NCBI GenBank assembly: GCA_013115145.1 | Contig: JAAPAO010000225.1 | Location: 6,495-50,372 of the forward strand | Length of the DNA: 43,878 nucleotides | Source: Perkinsus chesapeaki | Taxonomy: Eukaryota; Perkinsozoa; Perkinsida; Perkinsidae | Direction: 5' to 3' | Part shown: positions 34,854 to 43,878 of the stretch, piece after piece | How the letters are laid out: the number at the start of each line of letters is the position of its first letter | How positions within the stretch are numbered: position 1 is the first letter of the stretch | Made by a program: the position numbers and the translations under genes | Notes under the pieces: model-generated | What the model was told of the DNA's origin: nothing | Databases searched by the model: none | Seen by the model: the letters and a program-made list of their open reading frames with translations, nothing else

Positions 34854-35014
34854 CATGTATTGATGTTAGGAACTATTATTGGGTTAAGTATTGATAACCA
34901 ATATCGCCAGTGTTGCCTTCGATATACTTAGTCTCTCATACAGCTGGCAATCTCGACGAAGACTAACTCAAAACACTATCAAGTATCCACACATTTAAAA
35001 TAAGAGTCAGTGCT

Positions 35015-36223
35015 TCAATCACTGCTACTACTGCTACTGCTGCTGTGGCTTCGCTTGTGCTTCTTATCCTTCTTATGTTTCTTATCTTTCTTCTTTTTCT
35101 TCTTATCATCGTAATACTAACCAATCCATTACTTCCCCAATGCCTCCCTTATACCTCACCATCGGTGCTGCTACTGGATACCCCATAGGTTGTTGTTGTC
35201 CATAAGGCTGGCCATAAGCTCCAGTAGTTGCCCCCACAATCGGCACTGCCCCTGCCGCAACTGGTACACCATAGCCCTGGTTAGGGTAACCATATTGCTG
35301 CTGTTGTTGGTACGGCGCAGTTGGCTGACAATGATAGAGTGCATCTTTAAGCTCCCTGGATCCCGCCTACTTGAGGGTATCCCCCATATGGCGGGGCTCC
35401 AGGTTGCTGTCCGTATGCCGGGGCTCCAGGTTGCTGTCCGTATGGCTGCGGTGGTGGGGGTCCTCCTCCTCCTTGCATCATCATCGGTTGGGCAGCAGCG
35501 GAGCTTACTACAGTTGCCGTAACGATCGGTGGAGCTCCCTGACCAGCCTAAAAGCCATCTACTTGACACCCACAGAGTGATACTTACCATCATTGTTTCC
35601 GGTAACATAGTGACCGCTACTGTGAGGGAGCCGGCTGGCTTACCCTTACTTCTATACCTATAAAAGCCTGCTGCTGGAGAGGAATTTAGTTAACTGGCCT
35701 ACAGTATGAGATCACCAGACCAGCGACCAGTGGGCAACACTGCTGGCATGCTGATTGAGGCTGATCCCACCTGACTCCACATCAGCTTCGGGAAGCCCTT
35801 TGTCACCCTTACGAAATCATCATCCTTAACGCTTTCTTTGTCCATAACAGTAAACTCCATTTCGGGTTCCATCGCATACTGTAGTATAGCAGTCTCATTC
35901 CAGGTCGGATTAGGTCCGACATCTTTTTGCACCTACTCAAATCGGAGTACAGCATCGAGTCCAACAGGAGGGCATCCCTCCCCACGAGGGAAACTTTTCC
36001 GCCCATCCGATCTGCACGTTGCCCAATGCCACCTTACCCTGGTCTTAAACTTCTTCCCTTTCCCAAGCTTCACCACGCAGTATCTGCCAGAAGAAGCTCC
36101 AATAGACCATCTTAACTGAGCTGGACGTTACGGGTCCATCTTGCCGAACATTTCGGTGTCATGGAGACCTCGGGCGTAGCGAACCTCGACCCTTACTGCG
36201 TTATATTGGGGAGGATACGACAT
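35015..36223 (-). CDS. C2-domain protein with Gln/Pro/Tyr repeats and Lys/Ser tail
   Basis: The N-terminal C2 domain begins VRVEVRYARGLHDTEMFGKM and continues with CVVKLGKGKKFKT, QKDVGPNPTWNE, the acidic loop MDKESVKDDDF, GSASISM and WSGDLIL. This is a single C2 module of about 135 residues that probably binds membranes with or without calcium. The rest is low complexity: GQGAPPIVTATVV, PYGQQPGAP repeats, QQQQYGYPNQGYG, and a final basic tail (KKKKKKDKKHKKDKKHKR) closed by seven Ser and Asp. The tail is placed by a 43-nt phase-0 intron after VAAPM. The next gene upstream is a paralogue: both share the DTEMFGKMDP exon end and identical exon order within the C2 domain. Confidence 0.85.
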
Positions 36224-36312
36224 TAAAAAGCAATCTGAAAGCTCTCGACCAGTTCATAACACCACAGAACTGTTCCACAATGATTAACACTTTAGTGTGT
36301 ATGATGGTTAAC

Positions 36313-38258
36313 TTAATAGTGTGGATAAGCTCCGGCGGGCTGTTGGACATAGACAACTGGCTGGCCATCAGGACCAGGAGGTGACTGAGCACACAAATGG
36401 AGACACTAGCTCCTACCCCAGACGAGGCACCTACTTGATAGTTACTAGTGGCAAAGTTGGCAGGATTGTATCCCTGACTGGGTGGGGCTGAAGGGGGGCC
36501 TCCGGCGAACTGCTGTTGTTGTTGGCCTGTTGATGGAGTGCTACTGTAATATTGCTGCTGCTGTGATGATGATTGTACTTGAACCAATGGCTGACCATCT
36601 GAGCCTGGAGGGGCCTGGATAAGATGTAATGGATGCTTGAATTGATCCACCAAGGCAGTTTGATAACATTTAAATTTCAGATGCTGTACAGTAGAGTTAG
36701 TGGAGTTCGGTAAGATATCGTGTCTAGAGGTGTTAATGGCAGTCTTTCACGTTTGGAAGGCTTCCGAGCCACGAAATAATGAAGTAGTTTTGCGAAGCCT
36801 TAGCTTGGCATCCCCGAAGCTGACAGTTAGACTCCCTTCTTTGTCCAACTCACTTGATAGTTATTAGTAGCAAAGTTGCTATTGTAACTCGGCGTAGGCT
36901 GTTGAGTTGACGGAGCCGATGCCGCACCTGGAATGACTCTACCTTGAATCTGAAGCGGAGGCGAATATCATCACCGAGCCTAGAATCACATCGTGAATCT
37001 CTACAGCGAGCCAACGGCAGCTACGTTGAGACGGCGTAAGCAAACATATAAGACAACGGAAGCCGATCATCAGGACAGTCGTACCATAGGCCCTCTGAAG
37101 CTGCCTGCTGGCGCAGTGCCTATCACTGTTGCATTAACCACGGTTGCTCCAGCACTCATCGGTTGAGAAGCGTAGGAGGAGGAGGCTGTGGCCGGGACAG
37201 CCGTGGCCATCACTGGCTGCGCACTCTGAAGATTGGGAATCTTATCACAGTTCCAATGATTTTTATTTACCCCATAAGAGCTGGTATTTGCCGACACAAC
37301 TGTAGCCATGACCGGTTGTGGCTGGTGTGATGTCACTGGCACTGCAGTAGCGTGCGCCACAACCGTCGGTACTGTTGTTGGTGTCGATGAGGCGGTGCTG
37401 CTAGCTGAGGGGGCCTCTAGTTTGATGGTCACATTCAACGTGCCTGCCTTATGGGCTCCATCTCGATACCTGAGTTATAGTGGTAACAGTATTGATGGTG
37501 ATACTTACAAAATGAGATCTCCTTGCCACTTGCCATGCTTGACAATCGATGCCATACTCACTCTGGCAGATCCTACCTGAAAGGGAAATGCATATCGCTG
37601 GCAACTATCAGACGGGCAAGTCTGTAAATAACGGGCGGACTGCTAGATTAGACGATGTTAATATCTGAGGAAAGCTCCCCAAGTCTCCCGACTGGCGAGA
37701 CGCTACTACAAAGTTTGGAATCCAAACCCTGCCTCACTCGATGAGAAAGATACCCTATGCGGCAGAGCCAGCATCACTATAATAATATGTTTTCCCTAGA
37801 TAAATAACAATGTCTATAAAACACTATATCTCTTTATATTCGATATGATGGTATGCGTTGTTATTATTCTACTGCGAGGTCCATTAAAGCTGACATTAAA
37901 AGTACTTACAAAATCATCAGAACTGAAGGTATCCTTGTCCCAAACTTCAAATGATATCTCCGGCTCACTATCATACTTGAACTTAGTCGTCTCGTAGAAT
38001 TCAGGGTTCCTCCCCACATCTTTTTTAACCTATAAAAATATGCCTCACCCGGGGATCGAACCAGAGTCGTTCGGCCTACATCAGTCTTGAACTTCTTCTT
38101 TTGTCCAAGTCTAACCTTGACGTATCTGAAACCGTCAATCCCTTTTTTGGCCAACCTTGAGCTTACGGGTCCATCTTGCCGAACATCTCGGTATCATACA
38201 GATCTCGTGCATAATTGATCTCGACTTTTACTTTACTATTTTCTGGGGCGGACATCAT
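36313..38258 (-). CDS. C2-domain protein with Ala/Thr/Gln-rich tail (paralogue)
   Basis: Tandem paralogue of the downstream gene, 90 bp away. C2 domain: VKVEINYARDLYDTEMFGKM, YVKVRLGQKKKFKTD, KKDVGRNPEFYETTKF, VWDKDTFSSDDF, GSARVSMASIVKHGKWQGDL. An Ala/Thr/Val-rich stretch follows (PTTVPTVVAHATAVPVTS, then QPVMATAVPATASS). A Gln/Pro region has two related modules ending SNFATNNYQ and ANFATSNYQ, each with its own splice donor, and PPG-x-DGQP repeats. It ends with AGAYPHY. Start: the ATGATG pair at 38258-38253, chosen to match the paralogue; the frame is open further upstream. One intron holds a tRNA-like 3' end. The 363-nt intron before GSARV is long for this gene. Confidence 0.83.
36431..36890 (-). 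repeat. Duplicated exon end plus donor in the C2 gene
   Basis: AACTTTGC-x-ACTA-x-TAACTATCAAG followed by a GT donor occurs at about 36850-36880 and again at about 36431-36460 (minus strand). The two exons encoding (S/A)NFAT(N/S)NYQ thus arose by duplication of about 420 bp that included the splice site. Confidence 0.75.
38034..38065 (-). other. tRNA-like 3' end inside a C2-gene intron
   Basis: In the 50-nt intron 38030-38079 the minus strand reads TTCGATC, CCCGG, GTGAGGC, A, then TATTTTT and ATAG. This is the 5+7+1 spacing of a tRNA gene end with a T-run that doubles as the pyrimidine tract. No matching 5' acceptor strand is present. Confidence 0.5.
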
Positions 38259-38473
38259 TAAAACAACTTCTAAACCATAATAATCGACACTATAAGGCCC
38301 CCTGCCACGAGAGATTCTCAGCCTCTCTGCCAGAGAACCCGATATTGCCGAGGATGCGCACGAATCCACTGTTGATAGGCTTTCCTGCTGCAACTACTAG
38401 TTAACACTAGAGAAGAGCGAAGAATTGGAAACTCGGTCTGAACAGTTTTCACTAGTGGTAATATTAAACAAGG

Positions 38474-40561
38474 TCACTCAACTTCGACAATCTTAGGGGT
38501 TGCTATTTTCTTGTTTTTATCAATGAATTTCTTCAACACATCCAGATACCTAAAATCCATCTACCATCCAAAGTCTGCTATCCTTGCCGCTCACCTCTGA
38601 CCGCCCCTCTGCCAAGTGTCATTGTGGGTGGCATTCTGGAAACTCTCGAAGGTGCAATCGATTCCACTATCATTGCAGATGTCGTGCAACTTGGCCATAT
38701 GAGACGGAGGCACCTAATAGAACATTCCCCATACGGAGTTTACAGTAGCTACTATTTCGTCCTGGGCTGCGGAGAGAAGTAGAACTGGTGTCCTGAAAAA
38801 GCAGAATAGCAAATGGAGCATGGCAGCAATTGGCAGGTAAATAGGCATATAAAAAATAACGGCCGAAACACGAAAATGGTTAAGTGAGGTTGACCCATGC
38901 CTGCTGCTGCTGCCGAGAGCAGCAATACCATTCCGCGGTTAGAAATGAGGTTGCTTGGTAATTTAACATTTCGTCATAAGAGACCTGACTACCTGAATCG
39001 AGTGTTTCACAGCTAATTCTTTAATGTCCCGGAAGTCGATGCGTCGTTGGTTTAATACATGATATAGTCCTATTTCCGTTCAGGTCAGAAAGGCTAACCC
39101 GGAATAGAAGACGTTTTTCCAAGCTCAGTTCAGCGACGTTGATGCATGATGACTCCTCATGGCTGCTACTGCCAAGGGCAGGATATTGCCACTTACTTCT
39201 TTCCGAGCTTCTCCACGTATTTGTATGTCTCCCACTTGAGTCGCAAAAACGGCTTCTTGATCCATTCAAACCGCAAGAAAGGGAATAAGGAATTCACCAT
39301 TGATGATATTGATAGGAAGGTGTTTTCCAGTATCAAACCTTCATAGTGAACAGCAATAAAGAGTCACGCGCCATAAAATTACCTCTGGGAGGATGCCCCT
39401 CATTCGCCAGCTTGGCTGAATATTCGGCAGCCACAGAACCACCTATCAGGAGAAATACACAACGCTGAAAATATATAAAAAACTCACCGAGAGATCTTCC
39501 GAAAAAAAAGATATTTTCGGGGTCCACTAAGTCTTGATTACTCTCGACCCAATCGTTAAGGCCGTCCAAGTCCATCATTATCCCTGAATGACCGCCGGCT
39601 TTTGCTCCCGAACTAGTGAATGCGACTATACCTTCCTCACTAGGGGCTCCAGTGCTATCTCCATAACCTCGGTAATCAAACGCAAGGACATTGACCTTCA
39701 TGTACTAAACAACAATGATACTACGATGCCCATTAGCCTTCCTCAAGTGGCTGTAGAATTCCTTAAATGAGTAAATAGATCTAGAGCTACAACTTATGAG
39801 AAAAACATTGATGATTTTGACTTGGCCGTCAACGGATATGAGAGCAAATGCGTGCAATCCAGCCCAGCCAGATTTCATACCGAAATTCTCACAATTATTG
39901 GTGATAGATGGCAGGGTTGCATGCTCTAGAGTAGAGGCCGGACATTCTCCTCGGTATGACCACAGAGATACGATGAACCAGCTATATCTTCCCTGATATT
40001 ACCGAGGTCATCTGTTGATAATTTGGCATCCTGAGTCCCATATTTCCGGCATTGGCATGGCAAAATACAATAGTAGGAACTGTTGAGGTATCACTAACAC
40101 CCATTGCCTGACAATAACAGCTCGCACTATAAAAGATATTTTCGAGGTTACATGGATGAACCATGCGTGGATGGTTTGGCCGTCTTCAGTGGCGACTCTA
40201 ACATCCTCAAATTTCATACCGACTTCTCCGGGAGATCGCATGCCTGCCTCAAAGCTGAGCTATTTTGAATCTTTCACCATACTACCTGGAGGGTTAGTGT
40301 TCACAGTGGTTATACCTTGAACCTCTGGCATCTAATATAAACGAAGAAATTACCGGGGCAAGAAGGGCGAGCCTACATAGAGCATTTTCTCCTGGGACGC
40401 TACTAGGATAGCCAGTAGTGCTACAATAACACCAATGCAAAGGAGAACAACCTTCGTCCTGAAACAGCTAGAGGTGTCAGAAAAAAACAAGGTACATATT
40501 ACCAGCTCATTGTGAGGAAAAGAACTCCGAGTACTCCACCAACGATAACAAATCCATTCAT
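38474..40561 (-). CDS. ABHD13/17-type (Bem46) alpha/beta hydrolase
   Basis: Membrane-anchored serine hydrolase of the ABHD13/ABHD17/Bem46 group; ABHD17 members remove palmitate from proteins, but the substrate here is unknown. The N-terminus has two hydrophobic stretches (FVIVGGVLGVLFLTMS and VVLLCIGVIVALLAILVA). Then come NPPGMRSPGEVGMKFEDV, the oxyanion motif FCHANAGNMG, AFDYRGYGDSTG, the nucleophile elbow GRSLGG, LILENTFLSI, the acid in SAAQDEIVPPSHM and the His in NATHNDTW. The frame ends DVLKKFIDKNKKIATPKIVE. Catalytic Ser, Asp and His are all present. The first intron (about 35 nt) ends with the shared 17-mer. The joins near 40340-40365 and in the 39700-40020 intron are uncertain. Confidence 0.87.
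40467..40483 (-). repeat. 17-mer motif at an intron 3' end
   Basis: TTTCTGACACCTCTAGC on the minus strand. The AG is the acceptor of the first intron of the ABHD gene, fixed by continuity of the second hydrophobic helix. Confidence 0.7.
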
Positions 40562-40720
40562 AATCAACGAAAAACTCTAAAACCGATGTGTGACCCTACG
40601 AAAGAGTAAGAGGACAACATTAGGCTGGTGCGCTGGTAGCGTTGGGGAAACGCAAGATATTGTGAGATAGCAAGATTAGATGTATCACTGCGCAAGTGTT
40701 GTTGACGACCCTTTGAAAAT
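40562..40720. promoter_or_regulatory. Short bidirectional promoter region
   Basis: Only 159 bp separate the start codons of the ABHD hydrolase (-) and the CFAP97-like gene (+), so both transcripts must start here or overlap. No recognised box. Confidence 0.45.
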
Positions 40721-42357
40721 ATGTATCGAAGCGTACCAGTTTGCAATAAGATTTGTGCACGGAAGGTTAATGAAAGGAACAGAGAGATACATAAGCAGAA
40801 GTTGAAGGAAATGCGGTAGTATGCTGCTTGACCTTCGAGGAATCTACCCACTTCGACCTAAGATACGTTAAGTTCGGATTTTCGGCAGGTCCACCGTGGA
40901 TACCAGAGAGCCTAACGTTTGCAATTTGGAACATTTGCGGATCAATGCTAAGCGAGAGCAGCTCCTCGAGGAGAGGTTAAAAGATACTTTCGACCCTTTG
41001 GGACACGCATCAACCTTAGATACTCCGAAATCGACAGGGAAAATCGGATACTGCTACAAGTAATAATGACGCGCCTTTCTGCTGTTGGACTGTACCTTGC
41101 CAGAAAATGTCTGACATTATGCGGCATCCGTCGGCTACAATGCAAGCGGCTCAGTTAACAGGAGGGGTAATATAATAGGTAACTAGCAATAAGAGAATAC
41201 ACCGTAACAGGTGAACCAACCTGGGCCTACCAGTCTGAATAAATCATTGAGGAAAAAAGAGCTTATGAGAATTACTAGGGTAGTAGTGCGGAGGATCGGC
41301 GGTTAGGATTGGATAGTCATCTCAAACATCTTAGGAAAATCAAGGGATCCTCAGACGCATCCAGAATTCTCGACCGCAATATAGTCATGTAAAGTGGGAA
41401 CAGAGCTACCGGCAAAACCGCTACTATCTGAGAAATTGCTGCGACCTGCCGTTCGTGCTGGACAGCTCTCGGAAGGCACGAGGGCGGGGCGAGGAAATGG
41501 TGCAAGGAGAAGGAACGGAGTTGGCGGGCTCCATGAGCCCGGAGGGAAGCCCGATGCAGGCCACGGAAGCGGATGGCGGCGACCTTAGATACGTTTTAAA
41601 GGAAGGACAGAAGCTGGGGGCTGGGTAAGCCATATCCGGGCGAGAGTTGGAGGAAATGTGGTATAGGTACTATTTGGTTGAAATGGCTACGGATGGCCGA
41701 GTGCTAACTATATCAGCCTACGATGGGGAATCCCAGAAGACGTTAGAGCTAATAATAAACGAGAAAAACCATCGCAAGCTGTATGGGTGCTTGCTGGTAT
41801 ACAGTGCACGCTTGAAGCTTAGATATCGTGAGGTTGCTGGAGACTATTCAAAGCTAGCGGCCAGACTGACGATTGAGGGGGACAGGCTGGTCCTTCTCCC
41901 ACATGAGCCTTTGCAGGTGCCTCCAGAGTTACTGGAACCCGCCGAGGTAAGCCCTTACGGACTTGCCTTTATATAGTGTGGATTCAGAATACTTTTGAGC
42001 CGCCTGTTGAGGCTACCGCTCCGGTTTCTGACACCCCTAGCGAGTCTCTTACTGCCGAGGAGCTAGTAAGTGCAAGCTCATTAACGCTGCGCCGTATGGC
42101 GATTGCGGTAGGTCCGTCCGTCAGCCAGCTCGGTGCATCCTGATGGGGACCTGTCATCTGTGGACCCTCTCGAAGTTACCAATGAAGAGATAGCAGGTAA
42201 GATAATGAAGATGGCTTTGTAGTATTGGTTGCTTCGTACAGAGCAAGTTGACGTATCCGTAAGTTTGCCTAGTACATCGGCAGCAGGTCGAGCCCCTAGA
42301 GTGTATGTTCGTGGACTCACACCAAGTACGCCTAGTGTTTATTCTAATTATAACTAG
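40721..42357 (+). CDS. CFAP97: CFAP97/Hemingway-domain flagellar protein
   Basis: Probable axonemal protein of the CFAP97 (KIAA1430/Hemingway) family. First exons: 40721-40815, 40889-40975, 41020-41059, 41104-41166, 41211-41279 and 41335 onward, all in phase. Family pattern: RNREIHKQKLKEM, STVDTREPNV, LRINAKREQLLEER, SEIDRENRILLQKMSDIMR, PTSLNKSLRKKELMRIT, ENQGILRRIQNSRPQYS. After the domain come an acidic stretch, a beta-rich module (YYLVEMATDGRVLTISAYDG, LTIEGDRLVLLPHEP), and a Ser/Pro-rich tail (PVEATAPVSDTPSES, LSSVDPLEV) ending TPSTPSVYSNYN at TAG 42355-42357. The extra beta module is not part of animal CFAP97 as I know it. The join near 41620-41650 is uncertain. Confidence 0.8.
42025..42041 (+). 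repeat. 17-mer motif, one mismatch, coding
   Basis: TTTCTGACACCCCTAGC within the last part of the CFAP97-like gene, read as VSDTPSES. Frame continuity on both sides supports coding rather than splicing use. Confidence 0.6.
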
Positions 42358-43621
42358 GAGTAGATAGAACATGATTAATAGGATAAGTTGTTGGAATAGA
42401 ACATAGTGTTGAGTTATACGAGTAGTAGTGGTTAAATATACCAACGAAGTTCTTGTCAAGAAATAACCTCATTCGTTTGTCCCGAGAGTCGAGATTTGAG
42501 CTCACGAAGAACAGTGGTCGAAGCTGTCTACGGCCTTGCGCATGCGTGCAACAAGTTGTGACACGTTGCCAAGATACTTAAGAGCTACTACATTGTAATA
42601 GCACGGTGTTAGTAGCACCTTAGGAAGCTAAGTTATAAGTTAATTGCAACTTTATCAAACACAACAAGTACCGTTGGGTTCCTAATATTGGCACACATTC
42701 CAACACGATTATATGCCTACGCGGGGACAAGTGGAATTTAGCCGGCACTAGAACAATTTAAAGAGAGACGCATACCAAATTGACCAAATCATTCCACGAC
42801 TCGCACTTCGTCATGCGAATGATGTAAACTATCGATAATATCGATGGCTTCACTGATAGGCTGCGGCTAGCAATAGTCTGCAAGAATACTAGAAAGCAAT
42901 CAACTGCTTAACGCTTAGGGTCCCATTGTAATCTTACAAGGAAAAGAAACAGACAAAGACCACTACTGTTTAGTTTCAAGTAGCTCCAGAACGCTTGGGC
43001 TATTAAAATGCGTCGTAAAAGCTTCAGTGCGTTCAATCCCATTTCAGCTCAATCGCCGGTCACCTGCGAGATGCCTTGTCGTAAGATACCATGCGATATA
43101 TCGTTAACGTATCTTATCATCATTTGCTGGGAGTAATTCTCAGGCCACTAGGGCCAGGTGACTTCGGGTATTGCTTGACGGGATTCACGCCGCACAAACC
43201 AAATTGAATGAACAAGGACTTGGAATGCAGGTTAGGACGGTCACAGATTCTGTGCCACGACCCGCGACACAGACTCTTCGGAATATCGGCAGCAATTTGC
43301 CTCGACTGGCTGTTACTTACGGTTTCAGCTGCAACTACTGTAATCGGTGGGTAATAACACTGCAGGATGCAGTGAATCCGCTTCACCAGCTGACCAATCT
43401 GTACTGTCCAGCCCGTAGCACTACCACCCACTCCGACAGAAAAAGGAAGCATTGAGGTGGGTTATGTAGAGAAGTAGCTATGTCCACGAGACATGTCTCA
43501 TGGGCCGTTTGCGGAACAGAAATTAGTGGAGTTAATTTTTGTTAGTGTACTACATGTCTAGCATCTCGATCCACTAGCTAGCGTTTTCTCCTGCTCATCA
43601 GCGTTGCCCCACCATCTCAGT
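42358..43621. other. Intergenic stretch with a dispersed fragment
   Basis: No gene is supported. A piece at 43135-43200 resembles 24660-24745 (both contain GGGCCAGG and TTCACGCCG) and encodes PLGPGD and GFTPHKP-like words. An open frame at 43171-43455 has a CNYCNRW Cys pair but no family match. Small palindromes occur, such as GAGACATGTCTC near 43487 and ATCGATA-A-TATCGAT near 42832. Confidence 0.4.
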
Positions 43622-43738
43622 ATGTCTTGGGATGGTGCTACTGGTAGTAGTCCGCCGATTCGGCGGCGCCGAAGAGCGAGACTGAGCTTTATTCCTTCAC
43701 AGCTAACCTTTGAGAATGCGACACTTCATGAGATCTGA
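43622..43738 (+). CDS. Possible gene start, cut by the window edge
   Basis: ATG followed by 38 codons, MSWDGATGSSPPIRRRRRAR then LSFIPSQLTFENATLHEI, with a basic patch that could be a nuclear signal. A pyrimidine-rich ACCATCTCAG lies just before the ATG. It stops at TGA unless spliced; a family-2 introner-like sequence at 43766-43790 suggests an intron follows nearby. Product unknown. Confidence 0.35.
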   Translation: MSWDGATGSSPPIRRRRRARLSFIPSQLTFENATLHEI

Positions 43739-43765
43739 TCACGGGAAAGATCGTTGTGTCGTGCG

Positions 43766-43790
43766 TCATACCACACTTCCGTCAACTCTC
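43766..43790 (+). repeat. Introner family 2, copy c
   Basis: TCATACCACACTTCCGTCAA plus CTCTC matches the 3' halves of introns at 14628 and 15349. If it is also intronic, the acceptor would be the AG near 43801, just inside the window edge. Confidence 0.6.
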
Positions 43791-43878
43791 ACCCCAATAA
43801 GGCGCCTCCGTGCTATTAATGTATGTCGACTGTACTCGAACAGGATCACTTATGTAGTGATTTCCTTTCGTTCACAAG

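Noticed and set aside
35171-35608. Long minus-strand open frame rich in Arg and Trp
   Set aside because: It is an off-frame reading across exons and introns of the C2 gene, whose in-phase exons explain the sequence.

Overview
This is nuclear DNA of an intron-rich protist. Nearly every gene is cut into short exons by introns of about 35-75 nt, with a minority of 22-25 nt and a few of several hundred. TAA, TAG and TGA all act as stops, so this is not a ciliate with a reassigned code. The gene set is that of a flagellated eukaryote. The intron style and the lineage-restricted secreted proteins best fit an alveolate, plausibly a perkinsozoan (Perkinsus-like); that placement is inference. I joined exons by hand using family motifs and reading-frame phase. 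For eleven genes the exon sum is an exact multiple of three with no internal stop.

Layout. 1-8.4 kb (+): a small coiled-coil gene, a Cid1/TUT-type nucleotidyltransferase, and TFIIB. 8.8-17.6 kb (+): a Gemin2-like gene, an unresolved membrane protein, uridine kinase, Ran GTPase and proteasome alpha-5, tightly packed head to tail. 17.9-18.4 kb (-): an intronless secreted protein. 19.1-23.5 kb (+): VPS4 and an ADO/PCO-type thiol dioxygenase. 23.5-28.4 kb: an accessory block without a normal gene, packed with near-perfect hairpins, degenerate tandem repeat copies and a decayed retroelement-like integrase tail. 28.4-31.9 kb (-): a large EF-hand/coiled-coil protein, divergent from otubain (32.4-33.5 kb, +). 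33.6-34.9 kb (+): a coiled-coil protein. 35.0-38.3 kb (-): two tandem C2-domain paralogues with low-complexity tails. 38.5-40.6 kb (-): an ABHD13/17-type hydrolase, divergent over 159 bp from a CFAP97/Hemingway-like gene (40.7-42.4 kb, +). The right end is mostly empty, with one possible gene start.

Roles. The genes are housekeeping (transcription, RNA tailing, snRNP assembly, nuclear transport, proteolysis, deubiquitination, ESCRT, pyrimidine salvage) plus probable flagellar components. No operon-like pathway joins them.

The main novelty lies in the introns. Four carry what looks like the 3' third of a tRNA gene, with T-loop, 5+7+1 spacing and T-run preserved. Two families of introns share sequence between unrelated genes, like introner elements. 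Others carry minisatellites or a duplicated exon edge.
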